A stretch of DNA of 64,000 bases, from NCBI RefSeq assembly GCF_902506605.1, contig NZ_LR733979.1:2216008-2280007 (forward strand). The letters are read 5' to 3'. Shown here in pieces: positions 9,136 to 18,410 of the stretch; position 1 is the first letter of the stretch, and each line of letters begins with the position of its first letter. The stretch comes from Sphingomonas sp. AX6. GTDB taxonomy: Bacteria; Pseudomonadota; Alphaproteobacteria; Sphingomonadales; Sphingomonadaceae. The notes under the pieces were generated by a model. That model saw nothing but the letters and a program-made list of their open reading frames with translations. It did no database searches and had not been told where the DNA came from. The position numbers and the translations under genes are program-made.

Positions 9136-9244
9136 CGTCACCCTAGCCGAAGTGCCGGGGGCCGCCGCGCGGCAAGTCCCGCGTTCGAGGCTCTCATGTT
9201 GCTCAAGCGGCTTGGTGGACCCCGGCACTTCGGCCGGGGTGGCG
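9136..9244. repeat. Inverted-repeat element, family R3, in a 313-nt intergenic region
   Basis: The left arm is near 9136-9166 (CACCCTAGCCGAAGTGCCGG) and the right arm near 9214-9244 (CCCCGGCACTTCGGCCGGGG), with about 47 nt between. The arms are imperfect (AGCCG against CGGCC), so this copy has decayed relative to that at 15296-15404. The rest of 9051-9363 holds only the upstream region of ettA; no further gene is visible. Confidence 0.8.
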
Positions 9245-9363
9245 AATGGGAAGGGCGATCCGGTGCTCGACCGCACCCCGCCGACATTGCCTTCGCGCGT
9301 GTGCGTCGCTACATGCGCGCACGACTTTCCAGCCATTTTCATATCCCGAACGGAGACCCCCTC

Positions 9364-11043
9364 GTGGCCGCCTCATACGCCTATGTCATGAAGGACATGA
9401 CCAAGACCTTCCCCGGCGCGCCCAAGCCGGTGCTGTCGAACATCAACCTGCAATTCTATCACGGCGCCAAGATCGGCATCGTCGGCCCCAACGGTGCGGG
9501 CAAATCGACGCTGATGAAGATCATGGCGGGCGTCGATAAGGATTTCACCGGTGAGGCGTGGCCGGGCGAGAACATCACCGTGGGTTATCTGGAGCAGGAA
9601 CCCCAGCTCGACCCGACCAAAACGGTGCTGGAGAACGTCAAGGACGGCGCGCGCGAAACCGCGGACCTGGTCGATCGCTTCAATGCGATCTCGGCCGAAA
9701 TGGGCGATCCGCAGGACGACACCGATTTCGATGCGCTGATGGAGGAAATGGGCGAGCTTCAGGCCAAGATCGATGCGGTCGATGGCTGGACGCTCGACAA
9801 CCAGCTCGAAGTCGCGATGGAGGCGCTGCGTTGCCCGCCGTCCGATTCATCGGTGGAAAATCTGTCGGGCGGTGAAAAGCGCCGCGTCGCGCTGACGCGC
9901 TTGTTGCTCCAGAAACCGTCGATCCTGCTGCTCGACGAACCGACCAACCATCTCGATGCGGAAAGCGTCAACTGGCTGGAAAACCACCTGAAGGAATATC
10001 CCGGCGCGGTGCTGATGATCACCCATGACCGCTATTTCCTCGACAATGTGGTCGGCTGGATCCTCGAAATCGATCGTGGGAAGTACTTCCCCTACGAAGG
10101 CAATTATTCGACTTATCTGGAAAAGAAGTCGAAGCGTCTGGAGCAGGAAGAGCGCGAGGAATCGGGCCGCCAGACCGCGATTCGCAACGAGCTGGAGTGG
10201 ATCAGGCAGGGTGCGAAGGCGCGCCAGACCAAGTCCAAGGCGCGTATCGCCAAGTTCGAGCAGCTGGTCGAACAGCAGAAGAACCGTACGCCCGGCAAGG
10301 CCCAGATCGTCATTCAGGTGCCCGAGCGGCTGGGCGGCAAGGTGATCGAGGTCGAAAACGTCACCAAGGCGTATGGCGACAAATTGCTGTTCGAAAACCT
10401 GTCCTTCTCGCTCCCCGCAGGCGGCATCGTCGGCGTCATCGGGCCGAACGGCGCGGGCAAGTCGACGCTGTTCAAGCTGCTGACCGGGCAGGAACAGCCG
10501 GATTCGGGCGAAGTCGATATCGGATCGACCGTCCGCATGGGCTATGTCGACCAGAGCCGCGATCATCTTGACCCATCGAAGAATGTCTGGGCGGAAATTT
10601 CCGACGGGCTCGATTTCGTCAAGGTCAATGGCCACGACATGTCGACCCGCGCCTATGTCGGCGCATTCAACTTCAAGGGCCAGGACCAGCAGAAGAATGT
10701 CGGCAAGCTGTCGGGCGGTGAGCGCAACCGGGTTCACATCGCCAAGATGCTGAAAAAGGGCGGCAACGTGCTGCTGCTGGACGAGCCGACCAACGATCTC
10801 GACGTCGAAACGCTGGGCGCGCTGGAAGAAGCGATCGAGAATTTCGCGGGCTGCGCGGTGATTATCAGCCATGACCGCTTCTTCCTCGACCGTCTGGCGA
10901 CGCACATCCTGGCGTTCGAGGGCAACAGCCATGTCGAATGGTTCGAAGGCAATTTCGAATCCTATGAAGAGGACAAGCGCCGCCGTCTGGGCGACGCCGC
11001 AGATCGTCCGACCGCGCTCGCGTACAAGAAACTGACTCGATAA
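9364..11043 (+). CDS. ettA: EttA-type ABC-F ATPase (energy-dependent translational throttle protein)
   Basis: A 559-aa protein. A GTG start at 9364 is chosen because it gives the conserved EttA N-terminus (AASYAYVMKDMTKTF) with GGAG 9 nt upstream. It has two ABC ATPase domains: Walker A GPNGAGKST in both, signatures LSGGEKRR and LSGGERNR, and Walker B LLLDEPTN in both. Between them is the PtIM linker with the charged EWIRQGAKARQTKSKAR. There are no membrane segments. In E. coli, EttA binds the ribosomal E site and gates entry of the 70S complex into elongation according to ATP/ADP level. The sensor kinase gene starts 3 nt after its stop, suggesting co-transcription. Confidence 0.95.
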   Translation: MAASYAYVMKDMTKTFPGAPKPVLSNINLQFYHGAKIGIVGPNGAGKSTLMKIMAGVDKDFTGEAWPGENITVGYLEQEPQLDPTKTVLENVKDGARETADLVDRFNAISAEMGDPQDDTDFDALMEEMGELQAKIDAVDGWTLDNQLEVAMEALRCPPSDSSVENLSGGEKRRVALTRLLLQKPSILLLDEPTNHLDAESVNWLENHLKEYPGAVLMITHDRYFLDNVVGWILEIDRGKYFPYEGNYSTYLEKKSKRLEQEEREESGRQTAIRNELEWIRQGAKARQTKSKARIAKFEQLVEQQKNRTPGKAQIVIQVPERLGGKVIEVENVTKAYGDKLLFENLSFSLPAGGIVGVIGPNGAGKSTLFKLLTGQEQPDSGEVDIGSTVRMGYVDQSRDHLDPSKNVWAEISDGLDFVKVNGHDMSTRAYVGAFNFKGQDQQKNVGKLSGGERNRVHIAKMLKKGGNVLLLDEPTNDLDVETLGALEEAIENFAGCAVIISHDRFFLDRLATHILAFEGNSHVEWFEGNFESYEEDKRRRLGDAADRPTALAYKKLTR

Positions 11044-11046
11044 CGC

Positions 11047-12243
11047 ATGGCCGTCGTCGAGGAAGCACCTGCGGAACCCACGCCGCGTCCGCAGGGAGAA
11101 GTCGATTATCGGCTGGCCCAGCAACGCATCCTCGCGAAATTCGGGATGGAGGCGTTGCGGTCGCGCGACATCGACTCGCTGCTCGATCGCGCGGTCGAAT
11201 TGTGTGCGGCGGGGATGAATGCGGGGTTCTGCAAATATCTCGACGCGCCGGATGACGAGGGGCGGATGCTGGTCCGCGCCGGGCTCGGCTGGGAACCGGG
11301 GCTGGTCGGCACCGCCGATCTGGGCGCCGATCTCGCCTCGCCTGCGGGCTACGCGTTCAAGATCGGCGAGCCCGTCATCTCGAACCATCTTGATGAGGAA
11401 GAACGGTTCCGAACCCCCGATCTGATGGCCGAGCACGGCATCAAGCGCGCCATCAATGTGCTCGTCGAGGCGGACGGCAAGCGGTACGGCGTGATCGAAG
11501 TCGACAGCGTCAAGGAAGGCAAATTCGACGAGGACGATCTGGCGTTCATGCAGGGCTTCGCCAATTTGATCGGTGTCGCAATCGAACGGCAGGAAACCGA
11601 AGCCAAGCTGTCCGCGGCAATCGAGTATCAGGAATTGCTGACGCGTGAAGCGTCGCACCGGGTGAAGAACAGCCTGGCGATGGTCTCATCCATGCTCGAA
11701 CTCCAGATGCGCGAGGACGACGATCCGCGTATTCGGCGGATGCTGGGAGATGCGCAGGCGCGGATCACCGCCATCGCACAGACCCACGACCAATTGTGGC
11801 GCGGCGACAAGGTCGGGCTGGTCAACCTCAACGATCTAGCCTGCGGATTGACCGAGACGCTTGCCGAAAATGCATCGCGCCACACCATTCTCTGCCATGC
11901 CGATGCGATCGTGATCAGCGCGGACGCGGCGATGCCGATCGGTTTGGTGCTGACCGAGCTCCTGACCAACGCGATCAAATATGCTTACGGCGATCAGGGC
12001 GGCGAGATCGTCGTCGATATCGTCGCGAAGGATGGGCGGCTGGAGATGACGGTGACCGACCACGGAATCGGAATGCCCGATGCGTCGGCCCCGAAAGCGA
12101 GCGCGCGCACCAGCCTGGGCACGCGCATGATCACCAGCCTGACGCGGCAGTTGCGCGGTACGATTGCTTATGAGGACGCAGGGCCGGGCACGCGAGCGCG
12201 CCTGACGATGCCCGACCCGCGCGAGGGTTCAAGCGCGCAGTAA
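11047..12243 (+). CDS. GAF-domain sensor histidine kinase, HisKA_2 type
   Basis: A 398-aa protein. The N-terminal region (about 30-175) is a GAF domain, with VLVEADGKRYGVIEVDS as its characteristic end. The dimerisation/phospho-acceptor box is TREASHRVKNSLAMVSSMLE near residues 198-218, the His-Arg-Val-Lys-Asn form of HisKA_2/HWE-related kinases. An HATPase domain follows with LTELLTNAIKYAYG and DHGIGMP. There is no transmembrane segment, so it is a cytoplasmic sensor. In alphaproteobacteria such kinases often feed the PhyR/NepR/EcfG general stress response, but no partner is encoded nearby and that link is inference. It is probably translated from the ettA transcript. Confidence 0.88.
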   Translation: MAVVEEAPAEPTPRPQGEVDYRLAQQRILAKFGMEALRSRDIDSLLDRAVELCAAGMNAGFCKYLDAPDDEGRMLVRAGLGWEPGLVGTADLGADLASPAGYAFKIGEPVISNHLDEEERFRTPDLMAEHGIKRAINVLVEADGKRYGVIEVDSVKEGKFDEDDLAFMQGFANLIGVAIERQETEAKLSAAIEYQELLTREASHRVKNSLAMVSSMLELQMREDDDPRIRRMLGDAQARITAIAQTHDQLWRGDKVGLVNLNDLACGLTETLAENASRHTILCHADAIVISADAAMPIGLVLTELLTNAIKYAYGDQGGEIVVDIVAKDGRLEMTVTDHGIGMPDASAPKASARTSLGTRMITSLTRQLRGTIAYEDAGPGTRARLTMPDPREGSSAQ

Positions 12244-12263
12244 TCCGCGAGCAGACGCGGCGA

Positions 12264-13706
12264 TCACGCCTTCGCTTTGACCTGAACGCCGTTCTTGTCG
12301 CCTTCCATCAGGCTGACGATCACCAACGCCGCCATCGATACCGCAAAACCGGGGACGATTTCGTAGAGCGTGTCGCTCAACCCCGCGACGATCCACACGC
12401 CGACGGTCAGCGCACCCAGCACCATGCCCGCCAGTGCACCGTTGCGCGTGGTCTTTTCCCACATCAGGCTCATCAGGATGACAGGGCCGAACGCCGCGCC
12501 GAACCCGGCCCAGGCGTTGGAGACGAGGCCCAGCACCGAGCTTTCGGGATCGCCCGCCAGCGCGATGGCGATCAGCGAAACCGCCAACACCGACAAGCGT
12601 CCGACGAGCACCAGCTCCTTCTGGCTGGCTTCGCGGCGGAAGAAGCGGCGGTAATAATCCTCGGTGATCGAACTCGACGATACCAATAATTGCGAGCTGA
12701 TGGTGGACATGATCGCGGCCAGGATCGCGGCGAGCAGAAAGCCCGACACCCAGTCGTTGAACAGCACTTTGGTCAGGACGATAAAGATTGTCTCCGGATC
12801 CGAAAGCGTCTGGCCCTGCGCGGTCATGTAGGCGAGGCCGGCGAAACCCGTTCCGAGCGCGCCGATCAGCGTCACCAGCATCCAGCCCATGCCGATATTG
12901 CGCGCGGTGGGTATGTCGGCGACCGATCGGATCGCCATAAAGCGGACGATGATGTGCGGCTGGCCGAAATAGCCAAGCCCCCAGGCGAGCGCGGAAATCA
13001 ACCCAAGCAATCCGACGCCTTCGAACCAGTCGAGCCGCGTGGGATCGACCGAGCGGACCAGGTCCATCGACACGTCCCAGCCGCCCGCCATCTGAAGCGC
13101 GACGACGGGCACGATGATCATCGCCACGAACATGATGCAGCCCTGGACGAAATCGGTCAGGCTGACCGCCAGGAATCCGCCGAACAGCGTGTAGGCGACG
13201 ACGACGCCCGCGGTGACCCACAGCCCGACGCTATAGGATTGGCCAAGCGCCGAATCGAACAGCTTGCCGCCCGCGACCAAGCCCGATGCGGTGTAAACAG
13301 TGAAGAACACGATGATGACGGCGGAGGATACGACGCGCAGCACGTCGCCGCGCGGGAATTTCTTGCCGAGGAAATCGGGAATGGTCAGCGCATCGCCGAC
13401 ATCAACCGTCTGTTGGCGCAGTCTCGGCGCGACCAGCATCCAGTTGGCAAGCGCGCCCAGTGCCAGCCCGATGCCGATCCAGGCGGCGGACAATCCGCTC
13501 GCGAACATCGCGCCGGGAAGACCGAGCATGAGCCAGCCCGACATATCGGACGCGCCCGCCGACAATGCGGTAACGCCCGGCCCGAGCGACCTGCCGCCCA
13601 GCACATATCCGTCGATGTCGCTGGTCGATTTGCGCCACGCATAGACGCCGATGCCCAGCATCACGATGAAATAGAGGGTGAGGGTTACGATTTCGCCTGT
13701 TCTCAT
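12264..13706 (-). CDS. putP: Sodium:proline-type solute symporter (PutP-like, SSS family)
   Basis: A 480-aa protein starting at MRTGEIVTLTLYFIVMLGIG; upstream in-frame codons lie in low-complexity intergenic DNA. About 13 hydrophobic segments are expected. Family hallmarks include GGRSLGPGVTALSAGASDMSGWLMLGLPG, the sodium/proline-binding region typical of PutP, and AWGLGYFGQPHIIVRFMAI. The length matches PutP (about 500 aa). PutP couples inward sodium flow to proline uptake across the inner membrane. The substrate is inferred from these motifs; a pantothenate or other SSS substrate is less likely. It converges with the sensor kinase gene, only 20 nt separating the stops. Confidence 0.88.
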   Translation of the reverse strand: MRTGEIVTLTLYFIVMLGIGVYAWRKSTSDIDGYVLGGRSLGPGVTALSAGASDMSGWLMLGLPGAMFASGLSAAWIGIGLALGALANWMLVAPRLRQQTVDVGDALTIPDFLGKKFPRGDVLRVVSSAVIIVFFTVYTASGLVAGGKLFDSALGQSYSVGLWVTAGVVVAYTLFGGFLAVSLTDFVQGCIMFVAMIIVPVVALQMAGGWDVSMDLVRSVDPTRLDWFEGVGLLGLISALAWGLGYFGQPHIIVRFMAIRSVADIPTARNIGMGWMLVTLIGALGTGFAGLAYMTAQGQTLSDPETIFIVLTKVLFNDWVSGFLLAAILAAIMSTISSQLLVSSSSITEDYYRRFFRREASQKELVLVGRLSVLAVSLIAIALAGDPESSVLGLVSNAWAGFGAAFGPVILMSLMWEKTTRNGALAGMVLGALTVGVWIVAGLSDTLYEIVPGFAVSMAALVIVSLMEGDKNGVQVKAKA

Positions 13707-13800
13707 GACGCGGGGGTGTAACAATCGCGGACTGCGCTGGCCACCCCGTGCGGTTTTCTGTCTCGCTGGCGGGCGCTTCGCGCGACCCTGCATCGTTTTT

Positions 13801-13888
13801 CGTCATCACCGCGAAGGCGGGGATCCATCTCCCGAACAAACCAAGCGGGAAGGGAGCGAGATGGACTCCCGCCTTCGCGGGAGTGACG
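13801..13888. repeat. Inverted-repeat element related to family R4
   Basis: The left arm 13801-13831 starts CGTCATCACCGCGAAGGCGG and the right arm 13858-13888 contains ACTCCCGCCTTCGCGGGAGT. The stem is imperfect. It lies between putP and the NYN-domain gene. Confidence 0.7.
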
Positions 13889-13897
13889 TGGAGTAAT

Positions 13898-14644
13898 TCA
13901 GCGCAGGCGTTTCACGAAAACGCGCCCGTCCGCGCGGCGCTCGGTCTGGAAATTGGGCACCTTGGCAATCAGTTCGGAAAGCCCGCGCGCGCCGTAATTG
14001 CGCGCGTCGAAGCTCGACCGGTTGCCCGCGCGTTGGCCGACCTCGGAGACGCTGGCATAGCCTTTCTCGTCGCGCTTCGATGCGTTGTAGGCGTCGATCA
14101 GGATCGCGAGCACATCGGCGTCGAGCGGCGATCCGCTGGCCTTGGTCTCTGCCGCTGCGGCTTTGGTTTCCACACGTTCGCTTTCATGCGCTTTCACCAG
14201 CGCGCCGACATCGATGAAGCGGGTGCAGGCTTCTCGAAACCCTTCGGGCGTGCGGTCGGTGCCGAAGCCATAGACGGGCACGCCTTCCTGACGGATGCGC
14301 ATCGCCAGCGGCATGAAATCGCTGTCCGACGACATCAGCCCGAACCCGGTGACGCGGCCGCGGAACAGCAGGTCCATCGCATCGATGGTCATCCGCATGT
14401 CGGTGGCGTTCTTGCCCTTGGTGATGTCGAATTGCTGGAAAGGCTCCAGCGCATGTTTGAGCGACAGGTCGGCCCAGCCTTTGAGCGCAGGCTTTTTCCA
14501 ATTGCCGTACACGCGGCGGATATTGACCGTGCCGAGTTCGGCAAGGACGGTCAGCGCCGGGTCGATCGCGGCAGGCGACGCGTTGTCGGCGTCGATCAGC
14601 AGCGCGATGTTGCCGGGGCGGGTGGAGCCGTGGTCGCCGTTCAT
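13898..14644 (-). CDS. NYN-domain nuclease-like protein with C-terminal LOTUS/OST-HTH domain
   Basis: A 248-aa protein. The N-terminal PIN-like NYN fold (about 10-150) shows NIALLIDADNASP, KGKNATDMRMTIDAMDLLF and LMSSDSDFMPLAMRIRQEG; the spaced acidic residues are the expected metal-binding set. A linker rich in Ala, Lys and Thr follows. The last about 75 residues (ALLIDAYNAS-like start, then YASVSEVGQ and RNYGARGLSELI) fit a LOTUS/OST-HTH module thought to bind RNA. Family knowledge (LabA/MARF1-related): probable RNA cleavage or RNA-linked regulation. A GAGG ribosome-binding site precedes the ATG. Target RNA is unknown. Confidence 0.88.
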   Translation of the reverse strand: MNGDHGSTRPGNIALLIDADNASPAAIDPALTVLAELGTVNIRRVYGNWKKPALKGWADLSLKHALEPFQQFDITKGKNATDMRMTIDAMDLLFRGRVTGFGLMSSDSDFMPLAMRIRQEGVPVYGFGTDRTPEGFREACTRFIDVGALVKAHESERVETKAAAAETKASGSPLDADVLAILIDAYNASKRDEKGYASVSEVGQRAGNRSSFDARNYGARGLSELIAKVPNFQTERRADGRVFVKRLR

Positions 14645-14690
14645 GGGAGGCCTCTTAGATATCGCGTCGTTCGTCCTGCCACCCCCTTAC

Positions 14691-14768
14691 CCGTTCGTTT
14701 CGAGCGAAGTCGAGAAACCTGGCCTGGGAGTTTCAAACACGTTTCTCGACTTCGCTCGAAACGAACGG
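14691..14768. repeat. Inverted-repeat element, family R1, perfect 28-bp arms
   Basis: The left arm at 14691-14718 begins CCGTTCGTTTCGAGCGAAGT; the right arm at 14741-14768 is its exact reverse complement. The loop is 22 bp. It lies between the start of the NYN gene and the stop of the GreB-type gene. Other copies: 2358-2425 (inside GH31), 28394-28421 (one arm) and 44434-44511. Confidence 0.92.
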
Positions 14769-14779
14769 GTGGGGAGTAG

Positions 14780-15262
14780 TTAGACAGGGGGATAGTCGAT
14801 CGTCATCACTTCATATTCGATCGCGCCCGCGGGCAGTTCGACCCGACGCACGTCACCCACCGCTGCGCCGCGCAAAGCCCGCGCGATCGGTGAATTCCAC
14901 CCGACGCGGCCCGCACCTGCATCGGCCTCGTCGTCACCGACCAGCGATAGCGTGCGATGATGGTCGTCCTCATCGGCGATGGTGACGGTGGCACCGAACC
15001 AGATCTTGGCACGGTCGGGTTGCGCTGCGGGATCGACGACCTTGGCCGCCTTCATCCGCTTCGACAGCCAGCCTAGACGGCGATCGATTTCTCGCAGTTT
15101 CTTGCGGCCATAGATGTAGTCGCCATTTTCCGACCGGTCGCCGTTTCCGGCTGCCCAGGAAATCACCTCGACCAAAGCCGGGCGTTCGGTGCCGAACAGT
15201 GCTTCATATTCGGTGCGTAACGCGGCGTAGCCGGTGGGGGTGATGTAGTTGGGGCGATCCAT
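14780..15262 (-). CDS. greB: Transcription elongation factor GreA/GreB family, GreB type
   Basis: A 160-aa protein. The N-terminal coiled-coil contains NGDRSENGDYIYGRKKLREID, in which the Asp/Glu pair at the coil tip is the catalytic acidic motif that stimulates RNA polymerase transcript cleavage. The C-terminal FKBP-like domain has NSPIARALRGAAVGDV. Gre factors enter the polymerase secondary channel and rescue backtracked complexes. The tip sequence and length match GreB rather than GreA. It is flanked by repeat elements on both sides, so is probably transcribed alone. Confidence 0.88.
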   Translation of the reverse strand: MDRPNYITPTGYAALRTEYEALFGTERPALVEVISWAAGNGDRSENGDYIYGRKKLREIDRRLGWLSKRMKAAKVVDPAAQPDRAKIWFGATVTIADEDDHHRTLSLVGDDEADAGAGRVGWNSPIARALRGAAVGDVRRVELPAGAIEYEVMTIDYPPV

Positions 15263-15295
15263 GAACGCTGCGTCCTAACCCAACCCCGCGTACTT

Positions 15296-15404
15296 CGTCA
15301 CCCCGGACTTGTTCCGGGGTCCACCAGGCGGCACGTGAAAGTGCAAGAGGTTCATGCGATGCGCGGGGCGGCTTGGTGGACCCCGGAACAAGTCCGGGGT
15401 GACG
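15296..15404. repeat. Inverted-repeat element, family R3, perfect 30-bp arms
   Basis: The left arm 15296-15325 (CGTCACCCCGGACTTGTTCC...) and the right arm 15375-15404 are exact reverse complements. The 49-nt loop is unrelated. It lies between the start of greB and the end of the transglycosylase gene, both on the minus strand. Other copies are at 9136-9244 and 55377-55483. Confidence 0.92.
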
Positions 15405-15431
15405 GGTCTGGAGAGGAGGACGTTTCCCTCT

Positions 15432-17465
15432 TTACCGCGGCGGACGCCTGCCCAGATACCAGCTGACATGATGCGGCCCACGCGATTTGGCGCGGCTCGG
15501 GTTCATCAGGTCGTACACCACCGCATTTTCGACCACGCGCTGGACATAATTCTTGGTCTCGAAGAACGGAATATCCTCGATCCAGTTGAGCATATCGACG
15601 CCGCTGCGCGGGTCGCCATTTTCGCGCAGCCAGCGGTTCATGTTGCCCTGACCCGCATTATAGGCCGCGAGGGCAAGGACATGATTGCCGTTCTGGTCCA
15701 GCCGCCGCTGGAAATAGCTCGACCCCAACTGAATGTTGTAATTGGTGTCATTGGTGAGCGAGGCGGGCTGATAGCTCATGCCCAATGTCCGCGCGACATC
15801 GCGGGCGGTGCCGGGCATCAACTGCATCAGCCCGCGTGCGCCCGCATGGCTGACGGCACCGCGATCGAATTCGCTTTCCTGGCGCGCGATCGAATGGATC
15901 ATCGTCCAGCTGCTGGCATATTGATTGGGTACGGACACGGTCGGGAACCCCGCGCCGACATATTGCTGCAATCGGTTGTTGAGCGCCGATTTTCCGACCC
16001 ATACCGCCATTTCAGGCCGCCCGATCATTCGCGACAACTCGATCCCGAGCGCATGGTCGGATTCGCTGGTGGCGTCGGTGGCGATCTGGCGCAGGAACAG
16101 CGCCTGATCGCGCCGGTCGCCCTGTGCGCCGAGATATTGAGCAGCGCGGACCACGCCCTGCTGGAAATAGGCTTGGCGCAGATTGGGCGCGACGTTGAGT
16201 GCGGGCGTAGGGGGCGGCGGACGCAGCGCCTGGCCCATCTGCTCCATCGCCAGCATCCCGTAGAAGAGCTGCGGATATTCGCTGGCCTGGCGGTAGTAAT
16301 TCGTCGCCACGTCGCGCTGATTGGCGATTTCAGCCGCGCGACCCGCCCAGTACAAGCCCTTCGACCGGGTTTGCGCGGTGCGCGATCCGTTTCCGTAACG
16401 CGAATACATGCCGACCGCGTCGCCGGGGCGACCCATGTGGCGATGCGCGACCTGGCCCGCGAGCCAGGTCAGGCTGGTGTAGTCGTCGCGGATGCCGAGC
16501 GATTTGGACGTGATGTCGGTGCCCGTCGGGAACGCGTCGTCGACCTGGCGCGCGATATTGTAGGCAACGGCATATTGCCGGTCGTTGGCCGCTCCCCGCG
16601 CATTGGCGAGCAGCACTTCATACCATTTTTCGGGATCGGCGGGGCGATAGGTGAGAGGACCGCGTGTTTGCGCCAGATAATTGCGCGCGGCGATGCTGTT
16701 GCCCGTCTCACGTAGCCAACTTGCACGGTCGGCGATGTAGCCCGCGTCGGCGCGGCCCATTGCCTCTGCCGATGCGGCAAGGGTGGCGGCATTTGCAGCG
16801 CGCGTCTGCATCGCCAGTCGTGCGGCGAAGACCGGACGCCGTGCGGGCGATACGTAGGAGATCTGGCGCGACGCCGCGGTCGTTCCGCCTTGCCACAGCA
16901 ACAGGTCCATTCGTTCGTCATGATCGGCGGGGGTCAGGCTGGAGCCGAAAATGCTGAGCAACGTCGCTTCGTCCTGCGGCCGCAGCGCCCCCATGCTCCA
17001 TGCGGCGCGTGCCTGGGTCATGGCGTCGGCGCGCCTGCCGGTGGCCATCAGCGCTTCTGCATAGCGCAGCTTGCCCGCGGAGGTCAGCGGCGGGAATTGG
17101 CCGAAGAAGCGCGCGACCAGCGCCGGGTTTTCCGCGCCGGAGCCGAGAGAGGTCTCCGCCGCCGATCGACGTCCCGTCTCACCTGGCCAGCCGGGGTTGG
17201 CGAGCAGGAAATTGGCGTAGGCGGAAAAGGGAAGATTGTCCGACTGGCGGATGCGCCGCCATTCGGTGACCGCATTGCCGATCGCATAGTCGCTCGACGC
17301 GCGGGGGATGGGCTGCACCACCTCCTGCGACGCGGGCGTCAATGCAGGCATTGCCGTTGCCAGGGTTGCGATTGTCTGTTGTCCAGAGGGCGTAAGTACC
17401 GCGAGTCCGGATACGCCGGCGAACAACAGGCCGATTTTGATGGTGGAGACTGCCATGCTGGACAT
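15432..17465 (-). CDS. slt: Soluble lytic murein transglycosylase
   Basis: A 677-aa protein with an N-terminal signal/anchor segment (IGLLFAGVSGLAVL). A long alpha-helical superhelical region (about 50-500) is followed by the SLT domain, with the catalytic Glu in IARQESEFDRGA near residue 530, then GARGLMQLMPGTA and LALAAYNAGQGN. The architecture matches E. coli Slt70. It cleaves the MurNAc-GlcNAc bond of peptidoglycan in the periplasm to give 1,6-anhydro-muropeptides. It is divergent from dapA, the starts being about 60 nt apart, so both promoters share this short interval. Confidence 0.92.
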   Translation of the reverse strand: MSSMAVSTIKIGLLFAGVSGLAVLTPSGQQTIATLATAMPALTPASQEVVQPIPRASSDYAIGNAVTEWRRIRQSDNLPFSAYANFLLANPGWPGETGRRSAAETSLGSGAENPALVARFFGQFPPLTSAGKLRYAEALMATGRRADAMTQARAAWSMGALRPQDEATLLSIFGSSLTPADHDERMDLLLWQGGTTAASRQISYVSPARRPVFAARLAMQTRAANAATLAASAEAMGRADAGYIADRASWLRETGNSIAARNYLAQTRGPLTYRPADPEKWYEVLLANARGAANDRQYAVAYNIARQVDDAFPTGTDITSKSLGIRDDYTSLTWLAGQVAHRHMGRPGDAVGMYSRYGNGSRTAQTRSKGLYWAGRAAEIANQRDVATNYYRQASEYPQLFYGMLAMEQMGQALRPPPPTPALNVAPNLRQAYFQQGVVRAAQYLGAQGDRRDQALFLRQIATDATSESDHALGIELSRMIGRPEMAVWVGKSALNNRLQQYVGAGFPTVSVPNQYASSWTMIHSIARQESEFDRGAVSHAGARGLMQLMPGTARDVARTLGMSYQPASLTNDTNYNIQLGSSYFQRRLDQNGNHVLALAAYNAGQGNMNRWLRENGDPRSGVDMLNWIEDIPFFETKNYVQRVVENAVVYDLMNPSRAKSRGPHHVSWYLGRRPPR

Positions 17466-17527
17466 GATACGGAATCCCCCCCTATCTGCTAGTCCCGATT
17501 GCGGCTTTTCTGGAGTTTTTTAAGGGC

Positions 17528-18406
17528 ATGTTGTCTGGTTCGATCCCGGCGCTGATTACGCCGTTCAGGAATGGCGCGTTTGCGGAAAGCGATTTTCGTC
17601 GTTTCGTCGACTGGCAGATCGAACAGGGATCGTCGGCGTTGGTGGCGTGCGGGACGACGGGGGAGGCCGCAACGCTGTCGGCGGTCGAGCATTTCCATGT
17701 CGTGCGGGTCGCGGTTGAACAGGCGGCGGGGCGGGTGCCGGTGATCGCGGGTGCCGGGTCGAACGATACCCGCGTCGCCTGCGACAATATCCGCGCGGCA
17801 AAGGATGCGGGTGCGGCAGCGGCGCTGATGGTCCCGCCCTATTACAACCGCCCCAATCAGGAAGGCATCTTCCGCCATTTCGAAGCCATCGTGGGTGCGA
17901 GCGACCTGCCGATCGTCCTCTACAACGTGCCGGGCCGCACCGTGACCGACATGGCGGTGGAAACCGTCGCACGCATCGCCAAGGCGTTTCCGAGCGTCGT
18001 CGGCATCAAGGACGCGACGGGCCAGATCCACCGCGTCTCCGCCACCCGCGCCGAATGCGGAGCCGATTTCGTCCAGCTATCGGGCAATGACGAACTCGCG
18101 CTCGCGTTCAACGCGACCGGCGGCACCGGCTGCATCTCGGTCACCGCCAACGTCGCGCCGCGCTTGTGCGCCGATTTTCAGGCGGCATGCGCGAACGGCG
18201 ATTGGGCAAAGGCGCTCGACCTCCACGATCGTCTCTTCGCGCTGCACATCGCGCTGTTCACCGATGCGTCGCCCGGCCCGGTCAAATATGCGGTGGGCAA
18301 GGTGCTGGGGGGCTTCCCCACCGACCTCCGTCTGCCGATGACGGCGGCGGGGGATGCCAGCCGTGCTGCCGTGGATGCAGCGATGGGGCGGGCGGGATTA
18401 AGCTGA
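17528..18406 (+). CDS. dapA: 4-hydroxy-tetrahydrodipicolinate synthase
   Basis: A 292-aa TIM-barrel enzyme. Schiff-base Lys161 lies in VGIKDATGQ, Tyr132 in VLYNVPGRT, and the substrate-binding motif CGTTGEAATL near residues 40-50. It condenses pyruvate with aspartate semialdehyde, the committed step to lysine and meso-diaminopimelate for peptidoglycan. An AAGGG ribosome-binding site precedes the ATG. It shares a short intergenic interval with slt. The downstream toxin-antitoxin pair starts after a 44-nt gap that contains its own candidate operator. Confidence 0.96.
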   Translation: MLSGSIPALITPFRNGAFAESDFRRFVDWQIEQGSSALVACGTTGEAATLSAVEHFHVVRVAVEQAAGRVPVIAGAGSNDTRVACDNIRAAKDAGAAAALMVPPYYNRPNQEGIFRHFEAIVGASDLPIVLYNVPGRTVTDMAVETVARIAKAFPSVVGIKDATGQIHRVSATRAECGADFVQLSGNDELALAFNATGGTGCISVTANVAPRLCADFQAACANGDWAKALDLHDRLFALHIALFTDASPGPVKYAVGKVLGGFPTDLRLPMTAAGDASRAAVDAAMGRAGLS

Positions 18407-18410
18407 TTAT

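Noticed and set aside
9847..11658. A 603-codon minus-strand open frame opposite ettA and the sensor kinase
   Set aside because: It crosses two solid genes on the other strand and shows no domain; typical antisense shadow in high-GC DNA.
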